Positions 35,869 through 45,178 of a stretch of 64,000 bases of DNA are shown here, one piece after another. Position numbers and translations under genes: made by a program. Location: NCBI GenBank assembly GCA_030157545.1, contig JAOAUN010000025.1, positions 146,880 to 210,879 on the forward strand, written 5' to 3'. The DNA comes from Burkholderiaceae bacterium (GTDB taxonomy: Bacteria; Pseudomonadota; Gammaproteobacteria; Burkholderiales; Burkholderiaceae_D). Within the stretch, counting starts at the first letter, position 1. Each line of letters starts with the position of its first letter. Under the pieces are notes generated by a model. It did not search any database. It was not told where the DNA came from and saw only the letters and a list, made by a program, of their open reading frames with translations.

Positions 35869-37800
35869 TTACTGTGCCGCTGGTGCCGCTACTGTGGCTG
35901 GCTTGGCCGCAGCAACCGGTTTCAGGATTTCCGCTTTTGCACGCTTCTTGACCACGCCAAGGTAAGCCGACATTTCTTGCGCAGCAAGGAATTCATCGAC
36001 CTGCTGCTGCTCTGCCTTCATGTTGACTTCATCAACTGCATCAGCGGCGACCGAATTGATCCTGTAGATGCTGTAGCCACGACCTGGTAAGGCCACACCG
36101 ACATAGGCAGGCAAGTTCGTGATATCGGCTTTCATGATGGCTGCCATTGCCTGGCCCGGCACGCCATCGGCCTTATTGCGCGAAACCGCGAGGTTTGCGC
36201 CAAATTCACCCACTGCACCAGCGCGCACTTCTGCCAGCTTTGCTTCGCCGGCTTTCTTTGCCAACTGTTCCGCTTCGATGTTAGTGAGGCGCTCTTCCAC
36301 TACGGTCTTGACTTCAGCCAGCGGGCTTTTCGTCACAGGCTTGTATTCAAGCACACGGCCAGCTACCAGCACATTCGGCGCGACTTCAATAGCTTCAGTA
36401 TTGCGCTTGTTGCGGGTCGCTTCGTCGGCAAATAAAGCTGCGAGGAATTTCGGTTGGTTGAATGCGGCGCCCTTTGGCAAGGCCGGGTTCGGTTTGCGCG
36501 TCAGGCTGGAGACAGTTTCAATCTTCAGGCCCAGTTTGTCAGCAGCGGGCTTCAAGCTGTCGGACTGCTCATAGACCATGTTGGTGAACTGCTCTGTCAT
36601 CTCGGCAAATTTCTTGCCGGCTTGCTGGCGCTTGATCTCGTCAACAATGTTGTCTTTGACTTCGGCCATGCTGCGTATTGCAGCCGGCTTGATCGCGGTC
36701 AGGCGAATGATGTGGTAACCGAAATCGGACTCGACCAAGTCGCTGACCTCGCCCTCCTTCAATTTGTAAGCGGCGTCTTCAAAGGGCTTGACCATCATGC
36801 CCTTGCCAAAGAAGTCGAGGTCACCACCGCGTTCGGCCGAGCCCGGGTCTTGTGAATTTTCTTTTGCCAGTTTGGCGAAATCACCTGGGGACTTGCGCAG
36901 TTGCGCGAGCAGTTTTTCTGCCTTCGCCTTGGCATTGGCGTTTTCACCAACGGAAGCAGCCTTGCCGGCCGAGATCAGGATATGGCTGGCACGACGCTGC
37001 TCTTCAGTTTTATAGCGGGCGAGATTCTGCTCGTAATAGGTTTTGACATCGGCGTCGTCCACTTTGATTTGCGACTCGACGAGCTCGCCGGACAAAACTA
37101 CGTATTCGGCCTTGATGGTCTCGGGGATTTCAAACTGGGCTGCGTTCTTTTTGTAATACTCTTCCAGCATCGCGTCGGTCAGGTTGACTTGCGACTTGAA
37201 GGCCGCTGGCGTGAAGGGCAATTCCTGTACGTTGCGCACTTGCTGGTTCAATGTCGCGATACGGGACGCAACAGTTTTGGGCGAGAAGGCCGTGCCCTGT
37301 ATGACGGCATTGGTCTGCTGGATGGCGAGGTCGCGGCGCAGGCCGGCTTCGAATTTGTCCGGCGTCATGCCCTGCGCTGCGAGCAGTGCCTTATAGCGCT
37401 CTTTATCAAATTTTCCATCAGCGTCGGTCAGGCCTTGAATCTCGACTATGGTTTTGCGCACGGTGTCGTCGGAGACAGTCAGGTAATTGTCGGCGACGTA
37501 AGCGGCCAGCGCTTTTTGTGCGATGAGGTTGTCGAGCACGCCCTGCCGCGCTTCGGGCGTATCAAACATGGCCGGATTGAATTGTTCGCCAAACATTTGG
37601 CGGAAGCGGTCGAGCTGACGGCTTTGCGCAGCGGTCCATTCTTGCTGTGAGATGCTCTGGCCGGCGACTTTGGCCACTGGCTCGTCGCGGTCACTCATGC
37701 GCGTGTAGCTCTCGAGTCCGAAGAAGGCGAAGGATGGGAAAATAATTAGCAGCAGCAAAAACTGCATCAGGCGACGATGGGTACGAATAAATTCAAGCAT
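35869..37800 (-). CDS. ppiD: Membrane-anchored periplasmic folding factor PpiD
   Basis: The 643-residue protein has a single N-terminal membrane anchor (LMQFLLLLIIFPSFAFFG, residues 11-28) and a long periplasmic part. A SurA-like N-domain (GQSISQQEWTAAQSRQLDRF) wraps around a parvulin domain near residues 265-360 (ASHILISAGKA, GGDLDFFGKGMMVKPFEDAA, SDFGYHIIRLTAIKP). A C-terminal PpiD domain follows. It is found beside hupB-lon-clpXP in many proteobacteria and helps proteins leaving the Sec translocon. It ends in an Ala/Pro-rich tail (VAAAKPATVAAPAAQ). Confidence 0.95.
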   Translation of the reverse strand: MLEFIRTHRRLMQFLLLLIIFPSFAFFGLESYTRMSDRDEPVAKVAGQSISQQEWTAAQSRQLDRFRQMFGEQFNPAMFDTPEARQGVLDNLIAQKALAAYVADNYLTVSDDTVRKTIVEIQGLTDADGKFDKERYKALLAAQGMTPDKFEAGLRRDLAIQQTNAVIQGTAFSPKTVASRIATLNQQVRNVQELPFTPAAFKSQVNLTDAMLEEYYKKNAAQFEIPETIKAEYVVLSGELVESQIKVDDADVKTYYEQNLARYKTEEQRRASHILISAGKAASVGENANAKAKAEKLLAQLRKSPGDFAKLAKENSQDPGSAERGGDLDFFGKGMMVKPFEDAAYKLKEGEVSDLVESDFGYHIIRLTAIKPAAIRSMAEVKDNIVDEIKRQQAGKKFAEMTEQFTNMVYEQSDSLKPAADKLGLKIETVSSLTRKPNPALPKGAAFNQPKFLAALFADEATRNKRNTEAIEVAPNVLVAGRVLEYKPVTKSPLAEVKTVVEERLTNIEAEQLAKKAGEAKLAEVRAGAVGEFGANLAVSRNKADGVPGQAMAAIMKADITNLPAYVGVALPGRGYSIYRINSVAADAVDEVNMKAEQQQVDEFLAAQEMSAYLGVVKKRAKAEILKPVAAAKPATVAAPAAQ

Positions 37801-37901
37801 AGTTCGCTACTCGAGAAGTTGTCTCTGAACCGGAATCAGGTTCCGGGCCATTTATTTTAAAAGCAAAATGACCAGCTATTTGACCAGTCACGTTGCATAT
37901 G

Positions 37902-37928
37902 AAAAAAGGCGAACAAAGTTCGCCTTTT
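37902..37928 (-). terminator. Terminator after tRNA-Asp
   Basis: AAAAGGCGAAC-AAA-GTTCGCCTTTT is an 11-base perfect stem; on the minus strand it is followed by a T-run and lies 8 bases past the tRNA 3' end. Confidence 0.85.
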
Positions 37929-37935
37929 AGTTTTT

Positions 37936-38012
37936 TGGCGGAGTGGACGGGACTCGAACCCGCGACCCCCGGCGTGACAGGCCGGTATTCTAACCAGCTG
38001 AACTACCACTCC
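37936..38012 (-). tRNA. tRNA-Asp (anticodon GTC)
   Basis: A 77-base cloverleaf on the minus strand: acceptor GGAGTGG/CCACTCC, D-arm AGCTGGTTAG, anticodon loop CTGTCAC with GTC, T-arm GTTCGAGTC, discriminator G and encoded CCA. Confidence 0.97.
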
Positions 38013-38044
38013 TTGTACTGCTGTGTTACTTGTTGCATGACTGT

Positions 38045-38120
38045 TGGTGGGTGCTGACGGGGTCGAACCGCCGACCTACGCCTTGTAAGGGCGCCGCTCT
38101 ACCAACTGAGCTAAGCACCC
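38045..38120 (-). tRNA. tRNA-Val (anticodon TAC)
   Basis: A 76-base cloverleaf on the minus strand: acceptor GGGTGCT/AGCACCC, D-arm AGCTCAGTTGGTAGAGC, anticodon loop CTTACAA with TAC, T-arm GTTCGACCC, discriminator A and encoded CCA. It lies 32 bases upstream of tRNA-Asp, one tandem transcript. Confidence 0.97.
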
Positions 38121-38191
38121 TATGAAACTTTATATAAATCGTTTCAGCTTAGTCAGCCACACTGGCGTATGTCACTACGCCAGAAAGAGCG

Positions 38192-38464
38192 CTAGTTTAC
38201 TGCATCTTTCAACGCTTTGCCAGGCTTAAATTTCGGCACCTTGGCGGCAGCGATTTGAATCTCTTCGCCGGTACGTGGATTTCTACCGACGCGTGCAGCA
38301 CGAGCACCAACGGCGAAAGTGCCGAAGCCTGCAAGTGTGACTGAACCATCATGTTTCAAAGTCGATGTGACTGACTCGATCACCGCTTCGAGTGCTCTGG
38401 TGGCTGAAGCTTTTGAAATATCTGCTGACTTGGCGATCTCATCAATCAATTCGGTTTTGTTCAC
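38192..38464 (-). CDS. hupB: DNA-binding protein HU-beta
   Basis: The 90-residue nucleoid protein begins [18 protein letters not shown], with the beta-arm [24 protein letters not shown] holding the PRTG turn that intercalates in the DNA minor groove, and ends [13 protein letters not shown] choose GTG 38464 because AGGGGG lies 6 bases upstream and this gives the exact 90-residue HU length; the frame extends to TTG 38470. It lies directly downstream of lon, the common betaproteobacterial arrangement. Confidence 0.97.
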   Translation of the reverse strand: MNKTELIDEIAKSADISKASATRALEAVIESVTSTLKHDGSVTLAGFGTFAVGARAARVGRNPRTGEEIQIAAAKVPKFKPGKALKDAVN

Positions 38465-38675
38465 TGACAACCCCCTGGGAAATGGTGTTAACTCGCACCG
38501 GCAATTTACTTTTTATTTATGTATTATGCGCGGCAATTAATTGCAGAAATAACTGCAGCGCTCATTAGACTAGTCGCGCTGAATAGTGTCAAGAAATATG
38601 CGACGCTAAAGGCAGTTGAATCGGGCTAATCGTACAAATATGTGTAAGTAAAAAGAATGCGTAAAAAAATGGCAT

Positions 38676-38707
38676 CAAAAAAAGCGCTCCGCAGAGCGCT
38701 TTTTTAA
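38676..38707 (-). terminator. Terminator after lon
   Basis: AGCGCTC-TGCG-GAGCGCT hairpin followed by seven T on the minus strand, 14 bases past the lon stop. hupB must therefore have its own promoter in the about 210 bases that follow. Confidence 0.9.
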
Positions 38708-38720
38708 CGAAGATCATTGA

Positions 38721-41147
38721 TCAGTGCTTGACAAGCGCCGAATCTGTCTTCGATTCCGTCTTGCCATCCGCTGTCGCAGCTGCGGCAACTGCCACCACTT
38801 CTTCTTCGGGCAATGCTTCAGGTTTGCGTTCGAGCGCCACTTCCAGCACCTTGTCTATCCAGCGGACCGGAATGATCTCCAGACGATTTTTCACATTGTC
38901 CGGAATGTCTGCAAGGTCTTTCACGTTTTGCTCGGGAATCAGAACTGTCTTGACTCCACCGCGATGCGCGGCCAGCAGTTTCTCTTTCAAGCCACCGATG
39001 GGAAGTACTTCACCGCGCAAAGTTATTTCGCCAGTCATTGCCACGTCAGCGCGAACAGGTATGCCTGTGAAGGCTGAGACCATCGCAAGCGTCATGCCGA
39101 TACCAGCAGAAGGCCCGTCTTTCGGCGTAGCGCCTTCGGGTACGTGAATGTGAATGTCATGCTTGTCGAAGGCGTCCGCTTTGATACCAAGCATGCGGGC
39201 ACGGCTGCGCATGACAGTGCGTGCGGCTTCTATCGATTCCTTCATCACGTCACCGAGCGTACCGGTGCGAATCACATTGCCCTTGCCTGGCATCGTCATC
39301 GCTTCAATCGTCAGCAGCTCGCCACCGACTTCTGTCCATGCAAGACCAACCACCTGGCCAACCTGATTATCTTTTTCGGCCACGCCAAAGTCATAGCGGC
39401 GCACACCCAAAAACTTGCCCAGATTTTTTGCCGTGATCGTAACCTTCTGCTCCTGCTTTTTCAGCAACAGCATCTTGACCACTTTGCGGCAAACCTTGGA
39501 CACTTCACGCTCCAGCGATCGAACGCCAGCTTCACGCGTGTAGTAACGGATGATGTCGCGAATCGCCGATTCCGCCACGCTGATTTCGCTGTCTTTCAGG
39601 CCGTTGTTCTTAATCTGCTTGGGCAGCAAATAGCGCAGAGCGATATGGGTCTTTTCATCTTCGGTGTAACCCGACAGGCGAATAACCTCCATCCGGTCGA
39701 GCAGCGCAGCCGGAATGTTGTACGAGTTCGCGGTCGCAACAAACATGACGTCAGACAAGTCGAAATCGACCTCTACGTAATGATCAGCAAACGTATGGTT
39801 CTGTTCCGGGTCCAGCACCTCAAGCAATGCAGAGGCCGGGTCGCCACGGAAGTCCTGACCGAGCTTGTCGATCTCATCAAGCAGGAACAGCGGATTGCGC
39901 ACACCAGTCTTTGTCAGGCTTTGCAAAATCTTGCCCGGCATGGAGCCGATGTAAGTACGGCGATGACCGCGAATCTCTGCTTCATCACGCACGCCGCCCA
40001 ATGCCATGCGCACGAACTTGCGGTTGGTTGCACGTGCAATAGACTGACCAAGAGAAGTCTTGCCAACGCCCGGAGGGCCGACGAAACACAAGATAGGCGC
40101 TTTCACCTTGTCGACGCGCTGTTGGACAGCAAGATACTCAAGGATGCGTTCTTTAATCTTGTCGAGTCCGTAGTGGTCGTCCTCGAGCACTTTTTCGGCA
40201 TGTGACAGGTCATTGTTGACCTTGGATTTTTTCTTCCATGGCAGACCAAGCAGCACGTCGATGTAGTTGCGCACGACGGTTGCTTCGGCCGACATCGGCG
40301 ACATCAGCTTTAACTTCTTGAGTTCGCTCTGGGCTTTTTCGCGCGCCTCTTTCGGCATCTTGGCGGCAATGATTTTCTTGTCGAGTTCTTCGAGGTCAGC
40401 GCCCTCTTCGCCTTCGCCGAGTTCTTTCTGGATAGCCTTGACCTGCTCGTTCAGATAGTACTCGCGCTGCGATTTTTCCATCTGGCGCTTGACGCGACCA
40501 CGGATGCGTTTTTCCACTTGCAGGATATCGAGCTCGCCTTCAAGCTGGCCCAGCAGATGCTCGTGGCGCTTGGCGACATTGAATATCTCAAGGATTACCT
40601 GCTTCTGTTCCAGCTTCAGCGGCAAGTGCGCTGCGATGGTGTCGGCCAGACGACCGGCGTCATCGATACCTGCCAGCGAGGTCAGAATCTCGGGCGGGAT
40701 TTTTTTGTTCAGTTTTACATACTGGTCGAATTGCTGGACGATCGCGCGGCGCATCGCTTCGACTTCAGATTCGTCACCTGATTCGGATTCGACCGGGGAG
40801 AGTTCGGCGACGAAATGCGTATCGACTTCGCTGATTTGATGAATACGAGCTCGCTGGGCACCTTCGACGAGCACTTTGACGGTGCCGTCTGGCAGTTTCA
40901 GCATTTGCAGGATATTGGCGATGCAACCAATCTCGTAAATATCATCTGCGGATGGCTCATCTTTGGCGGCAGCCTTTTGTGCGGCCAGCATGATGCTTTT
41001 ACCCTGCTCCATCGCCGCTTCCAGAGCTTTGATTGATTTAGGACGGCCGACAAACAGCGGTATCACCATGTGCGGAAAAACTACCACGTCGCGCAAAGGC
41101 AAAAGCGGCAATTGGGTTGTTTCAGTAAGTTGTGAAGATGTCGTCAT
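38721..41147 (-). CDS. lon: ATP-dependent protease La (Lon)
   Basis: An 808-residue cytoplasmic AAA+ protease. The N-terminal substrate domain opens LPLLPLRDVVVFPHMVIPLFVGR. The AAA+ module has Walker A GPPGVGKTSLGQSIA near residue 360 and Walker B LFLLDEIDKLG. The protease domain has the Ser-Lys dyad: Ser in KDGPSAGIGMTLA near residue 685 and Lys in LPIGGLKEKLLAA. Start: ATG 41147 with AAGG 7 bases upstream gives the standard N-terminus; the frame runs on to 41219 but without support. It ends in a short Ala/Thr-rich tail. Confidence 0.98.
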   Translation of the reverse strand: MTTSSQLTETTQLPLLPLRDVVVFPHMVIPLFVGRPKSIKALEAAMEQGKSIMLAAQKAAAKDEPSADDIYEIGCIANILQMLKLPDGTVKVLVEGAQRARIHQISEVDTHFVAELSPVESESGDESEVEAMRRAIVQQFDQYVKLNKKIPPEILTSLAGIDDAGRLADTIAAHLPLKLEQKQVILEIFNVAKRHEHLLGQLEGELDILQVEKRIRGRVKRQMEKSQREYYLNEQVKAIQKELGEGEEGADLEELDKKIIAAKMPKEAREKAQSELKKLKLMSPMSAEATVVRNYIDVLLGLPWKKKSKVNNDLSHAEKVLEDDHYGLDKIKERILEYLAVQQRVDKVKAPILCFVGPPGVGKTSLGQSIARATNRKFVRMALGGVRDEAEIRGHRRTYIGSMPGKILQSLTKTGVRNPLFLLDEIDKLGQDFRGDPASALLEVLDPEQNHTFADHYVEVDFDLSDVMFVATANSYNIPAALLDRMEVIRLSGYTEDEKTHIALRYLLPKQIKNNGLKDSEISVAESAIRDIIRYYTREAGVRSLEREVSKVCRKVVKMLLLKKQEQKVTITAKNLGKFLGVRRYDFGVAEKDNQVGQVVGLAWTEVGGELLTIEAMTMPGKGNVIRTGTLGDVMKESIEAARTVMRSRARMLGIKADAFDKHDIHIHVPEGATPKDGPSAGIGMTLAMVSAFTGIPVRADVAMTGEITLRGEVLPIGGLKEKLLAAHRGGVKTVLIPEQNVKDLADIPDNVKNRLEIIPVRWIDKVLEVALERKPEALPEEEVVAVAAAATADGKTESKTDSALVKH

Positions 41148-41466
41148 GGCGAGCCTTATCAGAAAACCAGTTAATGATGTTGGCACGGTCGGGTAAAACA
41201 CAAGCCCGAAGTTCAACAAATATCACACGGGCATCATCTGTTCGGCAAAAAGCAGACATGAAAAAAGCCACACACGAAGTTAGCTCCGGGTGGCTTTACG
41301 ATGGAAGCCTGTGTGCATATAAGTTGAGTTGATTGTACTGCGTTTGTTCAAAAAACTGCGTTGTAGGTCTTAACTTTTGCAGATTTTTGTGATTATTGCA
41401 GTGTATGCGGGGGTAATACTGCAATCGGGACGATTTCTGCCGCCCCGACCGGATTGAAACCAGCGC
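41148..41466. other. clpX-lon intergenic region
   Basis: 319 bases without a gene. It holds the clpX terminator (41261-41297) and, downstream of it, about 110 bases that must contain the lon promoter. A TTGAAC...CCCGAC pair suggests a heat-shock type promoter, but the about 17-base spacer is too long for a confident call. Confidence 0.5.
41261..41297 (-). terminator. Terminator after clpX
   Basis: On the minus strand AAAGCCAC pairs with GTGGCTTT across an 18-base loop and is followed by a run of six T. It separates clpX from lon. Confidence 0.75.
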
Positions 41467-42735
41467 TTATTTAGATCCTGAGACCTTTTGCGGCTCGTGA
41501 TAAATCAGCAGCGGCTTGGCCCCATTGGTGATGGTGTTTTCATCAATAACGACTTTAGCGACGTTTTGCTGATTCGGCAATTCAAACATCACCTCCAGCA
41601 AAGCGTGCTCAATGATGGAACGCAGGCCACGTGCGCCAGTTTTGCGTGCCAGTGCTTTTTTGGCAATGGCGTGCAAGGCAGCCGGTCTGATCTCAAGCTC
41701 GGCACCTTCCATTTCCAATAGCTTGGAATACTGTTTGACCAGCGCATTTTTTGGCTCAAGCAGAATCTGGATCAGCGCTTCTTCCGAAAGCTCGGACAAG
41801 GTTGCGACCACAGGCAGACGGCCAACCAGTTCTGGTATCAGGCCGAACTTGATCAGATCTTCCGGCTCTGCGTCCAACATTACTTCACTGGCGCTGCGCT
41901 CGGTCTGACTCTTCACGTTGGCCGAGAAACCGATACCGCTCTTTTCGGAGCGATTGGAAATGATCTTTGCGAGACCATCAAAAGCGCCGCCGCAAATGAA
42001 CATGATGTTAGTAGTGTCGATCTGCACAAAATCCTGATTAGGATGTTTGCGTCCGCCCTGTGGCGGCACTGATGCCATCGTGCCTTCAATCAGTTTCAGC
42101 AAGGCCTGCTGAACGCCCTCGCCCGATACATCGCGGGTGATGGACGGGTTATCGGACTTGCGCGAAATTTTATCGATCTCATCGATGTAGACAATACCCT
42201 TCTGGGCTTTTTCTACTTCGTAATTACAATTCTGCAGCAGCTTCTGAATAATGTTTTCCACATCTTCGCCGACATAACCGGCTTCCGTCAGTGTGGTGGC
42301 ATCGGCTATTACAAACGGTACATTCAGCATGCGTGCAAGCGTTTGCGCCAGCAGCGTCTTGCCGGAACCGGTAGGGCCAACCAGAAGGATGTTGCTCTTG
42401 GCGAGCTCGACATCGTCTTTTTTACCGAGATGGCGCAGCCGTTTGTAATGGTTGTAGACAGCGACCGACAAGATGCGCTTGGCAGTTTCCTGGCCGATCA
42501 CATATTGGCCGAGCAAATCATTGATTTCCTGCGGCGTTGGCAGATCTGACTTCGGGCCGGCAACGGACTCTATCGTGGAGGCTTCGTCACGGATGATGTC
42601 ATTGCAGAGGTCAATACACTCGTCGCAAATGAAGACCGATGGACCGGCGATGAGCTTTTTTACTTCATGCTGGCTTTTGCCGCAGAATGAACAATAAAGC
42701 AATTTTTCGCCGCTGGAGGATTTTTTCTCGGACAT
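41467..42735 (-). CDS. clpX: ClpXP unfoldase subunit ClpX
   Basis: A 422-residue AAA+ ATPase that unfolds substrates and feeds them to ClpP. The N-terminal zinc-binding domain has four cysteines ([18 protein letters not shown]). Then come Walker [16 protein letters not shown] near residue 120, pore loop GYVGEDVE near 150, Walker [11 protein letters not shown] near 183, and the region [15 protein letters not shown]. The ClpP-docking IGF loop is present as [10 protein letters not shown] near 270. Length is standard. A terminator separates it from clpP, so it may be transcribed separately as well as by read-through. Confidence 0.98.
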   Translation of the reverse strand: MSEKKSSSGEKLLYCSFCGKSQHEVKKLIAGPSVFICDECIDLCNDIIRDEASTIESVAGPKSDLPTPQEINDLLGQYVIGQETAKRILSVAVYNHYKRLRHLGKKDDVELAKSNILLVGPTGSGKTLLAQTLARMLNVPFVIADATTLTEAGYVGEDVENIIQKLLQNCNYEVEKAQKGIVYIDEIDKISRKSDNPSITRDVSGEGVQQALLKLIEGTMASVPPQGGRKHPNQDFVQIDTTNIMFICGGAFDGLAKIISNRSEKSGIGFSANVKSQTERSASEVMLDAEPEDLIKFGLIPELVGRLPVVATLSELSEEALIQILLEPKNALVKQYSKLLEMEGAELEIRPAALHAIAKKALARKTGARGLRSIIEHALLEVMFELPNQQNVAKVVIDENTITNGAKPLLIYHEPQKVSGSK

Positions 42736-42835
42736 GGAGCCTGGATTTTTAAGGTCGGGATGAAATGATATTACCTGCGAATCGCAGATTCGTCACGTTG
42801 GTGCGCAACGACCGGCATTATGTAACCGGTTGCCA

Positions 42836-42865
42836 AACAAAAATCCGGCTAAGCCGGATTTTTGT
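42836..42865 (-). terminator. Terminator between clpP and clpX
   Basis: AAAATCCGGCTTAGCCGGATTTTT, an almost perfect stem with a two-base turn and flanking A/T runs, about 20 bases past the clpP stop. Confidence 0.9.
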
Positions 42866-42882
42866 TGAAGCAATTTTATTGA

Positions 42883-43518
42883 TTAAGCTGCAGATACGCG
42901 ATGCGTCAAAACCTTGTCGATCATGCCGTATTCAGCGGCCTGATCTGCTGACATGAAGTTGTCGCGGTCCGTGTCTTTGCTGATCTGGTCTACGGTTTTG
43001 CCGGTTTTGTCTGCCAGCATCTGGTTCAGACGTTCACGCAAATACAGAATTTCGCGCGCCTGAATTTCGATATCCGCTGCCTGCCCCTGGGCCCCGCCCA
43101 ATGGCTGGTGAATCATGATGCGCGAATTCGGCAGCGAAAAACGCTTGCCCTTGGTACCAGCAGCCAGCAGGAAAGCACCCATGGAAGCTGCCAATCCTGT
43201 ACACAGCGTCGATACATCCGGCTTGATGAACTGCATGGTGTCATAGATCGCCATGCCAGCCGAAACTGAACCGCCTGGCGAGTTGATGTAGAGCGAAATA
43301 TCCTTGTCCGGATTTTCGCTTTCCAGAAACAGCAGCTGGGCAACGATCAGGTTGGCCGAATGGTCATTGACCGGGCCAACCAGAAAAATTACGCGCTCCT
43401 TCAGCAGGCGCGAGTAAATATCATATGCGCGTTCGCCGCGGCCGCTTTGCTCGATCACCATCGGCACCATGCCCAGCATGTCGGTGTCGAGGGCAGATTT
43501 ACGATAAATATCAGTCAT
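42883..43518 (-). CDS. clpP: ClpP proteolytic subunit
   Basis: The 211-residue serine peptidase forms the ClpP barrel. Catalytic Ser is in [14 protein letters not shown] near residue 110, His in [12 protein letters not shown] near 135, and Asp in [18 protein letters not shown] near 185. The N-terminus [23 protein letters not shown] is typical, including the short propeptide. SD AAGGA lies 6 bases before ATG 43518. It follows tig by 29 bases, so they are co-transcribed. Confidence 0.98.
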   Translation of the reverse strand: MTDIYRKSALDTDMLGMVPMVIEQSGRGERAYDIYSRLLKERVIFLVGPVNDHSANLIVAQLLFLESENPDKDISLYINSPGGSVSAGMAIYDTMQFIKPDVSTLCTGLAASMGAFLLAAGTKGKRFSLPNSRIMIHQPLGGAQGQAADIEIQAREILYLRERLNQMLADKTGKTVDQISKDTDRDNFMSADQAAEYGMIDKVLTHRVSAA

Positions 43519-43547
43519 AGTGGTTCCTTGAACGAACGTGCAGCCTA

Positions 43548-44894
43548 TCAGGCCTGTGCGTTATTACCCATCAATTCATCAAATGCGACCATTTTTTCGG
43601 TCACTTTTGCTTTGCCCAGCACGTAGGTGACGACGTTCTCTTCCAATACAAGAGCTTCGACTTCAGCCAGACGATTACGGTCACTGTAGTAGTACTTGAT
43701 GACTTGCTGCGGATCTTCGTAAGCATGCGCGAAATCGTCCACATGCGCTTTGACTTGTTCGGCAGTTGCCTGCAGACCGTTGACCTTGACCATTTCGGAC
43801 AGGATCAAACCCAAACGGACGCGGCGGTCAGCTTGAGCGGTGAACAGTTCAGGCGGGAATGGCATGTTTTTCACGTCCATGCCGCGCTGACGCATGTCTT
43901 CGCGGGTCATTTCAGCAAGACGCTCTGCATCTTGATCCAGCAATGCCTTCGGTACGTCGAGTTCGGCAATCTTGATCAGCGCGTCCATCACGCTCGTTTT
44001 GGTGCGGGCTTTGACGCGCGAACCGACTTCACGTTCCAGATTGGCGCGGATGTCAGCGCGCATCTTTTGCATGTCGCCGTCCGGCACGCCGAGAGCCATG
44101 GCGAAATCGGCATTCACTTCAGGCAGGTGCGCCCATTCCAGCTTTTTCAGCGTAATGGTGAATTCAGCAGTTTTGCCAGCGACTTCCTTGCCGTGGTAGT
44201 CAGCAGGAAAATCCATGGAGAAGGTCTTCGCTTCGCCAACTTTCATGCCGACAGCCGCCTTTTCAAATTCAGCCAGCATGCGGCCTTCGCCGAGTACGAA
44301 CACGAAATCTTCAGCAGTACCGCCAGCAAATGCGACGCCATCAATCTTGCCGAGGAAGTCAACCGTTACGCGGTCGTTGTTTTGTGCAGACTGGTCAGGA
44401 CCACCATCGCCATGCGCATCTTGCTCGCCCTTGACGTGATAGTGCACGCGCTGCTTGCGCAGGATGTCGATGGTCTTGTCGATTTCAGCGTCGCTGATGT
44501 CTGCTTTGCTTTGTTCGACTTCAACGGTGCTCAGGTCGCCGACTTTGACTTCAGGATAAACCTCGAAAGTCGCTTCAAAAACCATCGCGCCGTCGACTTT
44601 TTCATCGGCCTTTGGCTCGATTTTCGGGAAACCGGCAACGCGCAAGTTGTTGGCCGTAGTGACTTCACCAAAAGCGCGCCCGATCTTATCGTTCAGCACT
44701 TCATTCTCTACCGTGTAACCGTACTGGGCAGCGACCATTTTCATTGGCACTTTGCCCGGACGGAAGCCCGGCGCCTTGGCGGTACGGGCGCGAATCTTCA
44801 GGCGCTTTTCCACTTCTGCGGTGACATCAGCCAGCGGTACCGTCAGGGTTACGCGGCGCTCAAGTTTTTCGAGGGTTTCGACTGCAGTTGCCAT
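43548..44894 (-). CDS. tig: Trigger factor
   Basis: A 448-residue ribosome-bound chaperone with peptidyl-prolyl isomerase activity. The ribosome-docking signature [14 protein letters not shown] lies near residue 45. The FKBP-type domain is near residues 170-255 ([39 protein letters not shown]). The C-terminal helical domain follows. Start: ATG 44894 begins [15 protein letters not shown], the family start; the frame extends upstream into the tRNA-Leu gene. It heads the tig-clpP-clpX block, 31 bases downstream of tRNA-Leu. Confidence 0.98.
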   Translation of the reverse strand: MATAVETLEKLERRVTLTVPLADVTAEVEKRLKIRARTAKAPGFRPGKVPMKMVAAQYGYTVENEVLNDKIGRAFGEVTTANNLRVAGFPKIEPKADEKVDGAMVFEATFEVYPEVKVGDLSTVEVEQSKADISDAEIDKTIDILRKQRVHYHVKGEQDAHGDGGPDQSAQNNDRVTVDFLGKIDGVAFAGGTAEDFVFVLGEGRMLAEFEKAAVGMKVGEAKTFSMDFPADYHGKEVAGKTAEFTITLKKLEWAHLPEVNADFAMALGVPDGDMQKMRADIRANLEREVGSRVKARTKTSVMDALIKIAELDVPKALLDQDAERLAEMTREDMRQRGMDVKNMPFPPELFTAQADRRVRLGLILSEMVKVNGLQATAEQVKAHVDDFAHAYEDPQQVIKYYYSDRNRLAEVEALVLEENVVTYVLGKAKVTEKMVAFDELMGNNAQA

Positions 44895-44925
44895 TTGAAT
44901 CGTCCAAAAAAAATAATTAATTCTG

Positions 44926-45012
44926 TGGTGCGAGGAGGGGGACTCGAACCCCCACACCATTGCTGGCGTCAGGACCTAAACCTGGTGCGTCTACCAATTT
45001 CGCCATCCTCGC
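44926..45012 (-). tRNA. tRNA-Leu (anticodon TAG)
   Basis: An 87-base class II tRNA with a long variable arm (GACGCCAGCAATGGTGT region): acceptor GCGAGGA/TCCTCGC, anticodon loop TTTAGGT with TAG, T-arm GTTCGAGTC, encoded CCA. Same strand as tig and 31 bases upstream of it. Confidence 0.97.
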
Positions 45013-45046
45013 GGCATTAAGGGCGGCCAGTTTCAACAAAAGCAAA

Positions 45047-45075
45047 GGGCGACCCGTAGCTTGAATCGGTCGCCC
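45047..45075 (-). terminator. Probable terminator after the RND pump genes
   Basis: GGGCGACC pairs with GGTCGCCC across a 13-base loop; on the minus strand it is followed by TTTGCTTTTGTT. It lies about 100 bases past the pump stop. Confidence 0.6.
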
Positions 45076-45178
45076 TGATTTGCCAATGTGATTGGCTATT
45101 CGACTTCGAAGGCGGATTTTACTGGATTTTTGACCAATCCGCGCCGCATTTTTGGCAATCCCCCTCCAAACCCTGCAA

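Noticed and set aside
18523..38707. The AGCGCT-core hairpins at 18523 and 38676 as a repeat family
   Set aside because: They share only the short core and both work as ordinary terminators, so common ancestry is not needed.
39144..40205. A 353-codon frame antisense to lon
   Set aside because: It mirrors the codon pattern of lon and has no ribosome site or recognisable protein content; lon is certain.
41148..41262. Heat-shock (sigma-32) promoter for lon
   Set aside because: TTGAAC and CCCGAC are present but about 17 bases apart, longer than the usual 13-15, so I did not call it.
43704..45020. A 438-codon frame antisense to tig that runs through tRNA-Leu
   Set aside because: Shadow of tig; it crosses a tRNA gene and has no protein-like features.
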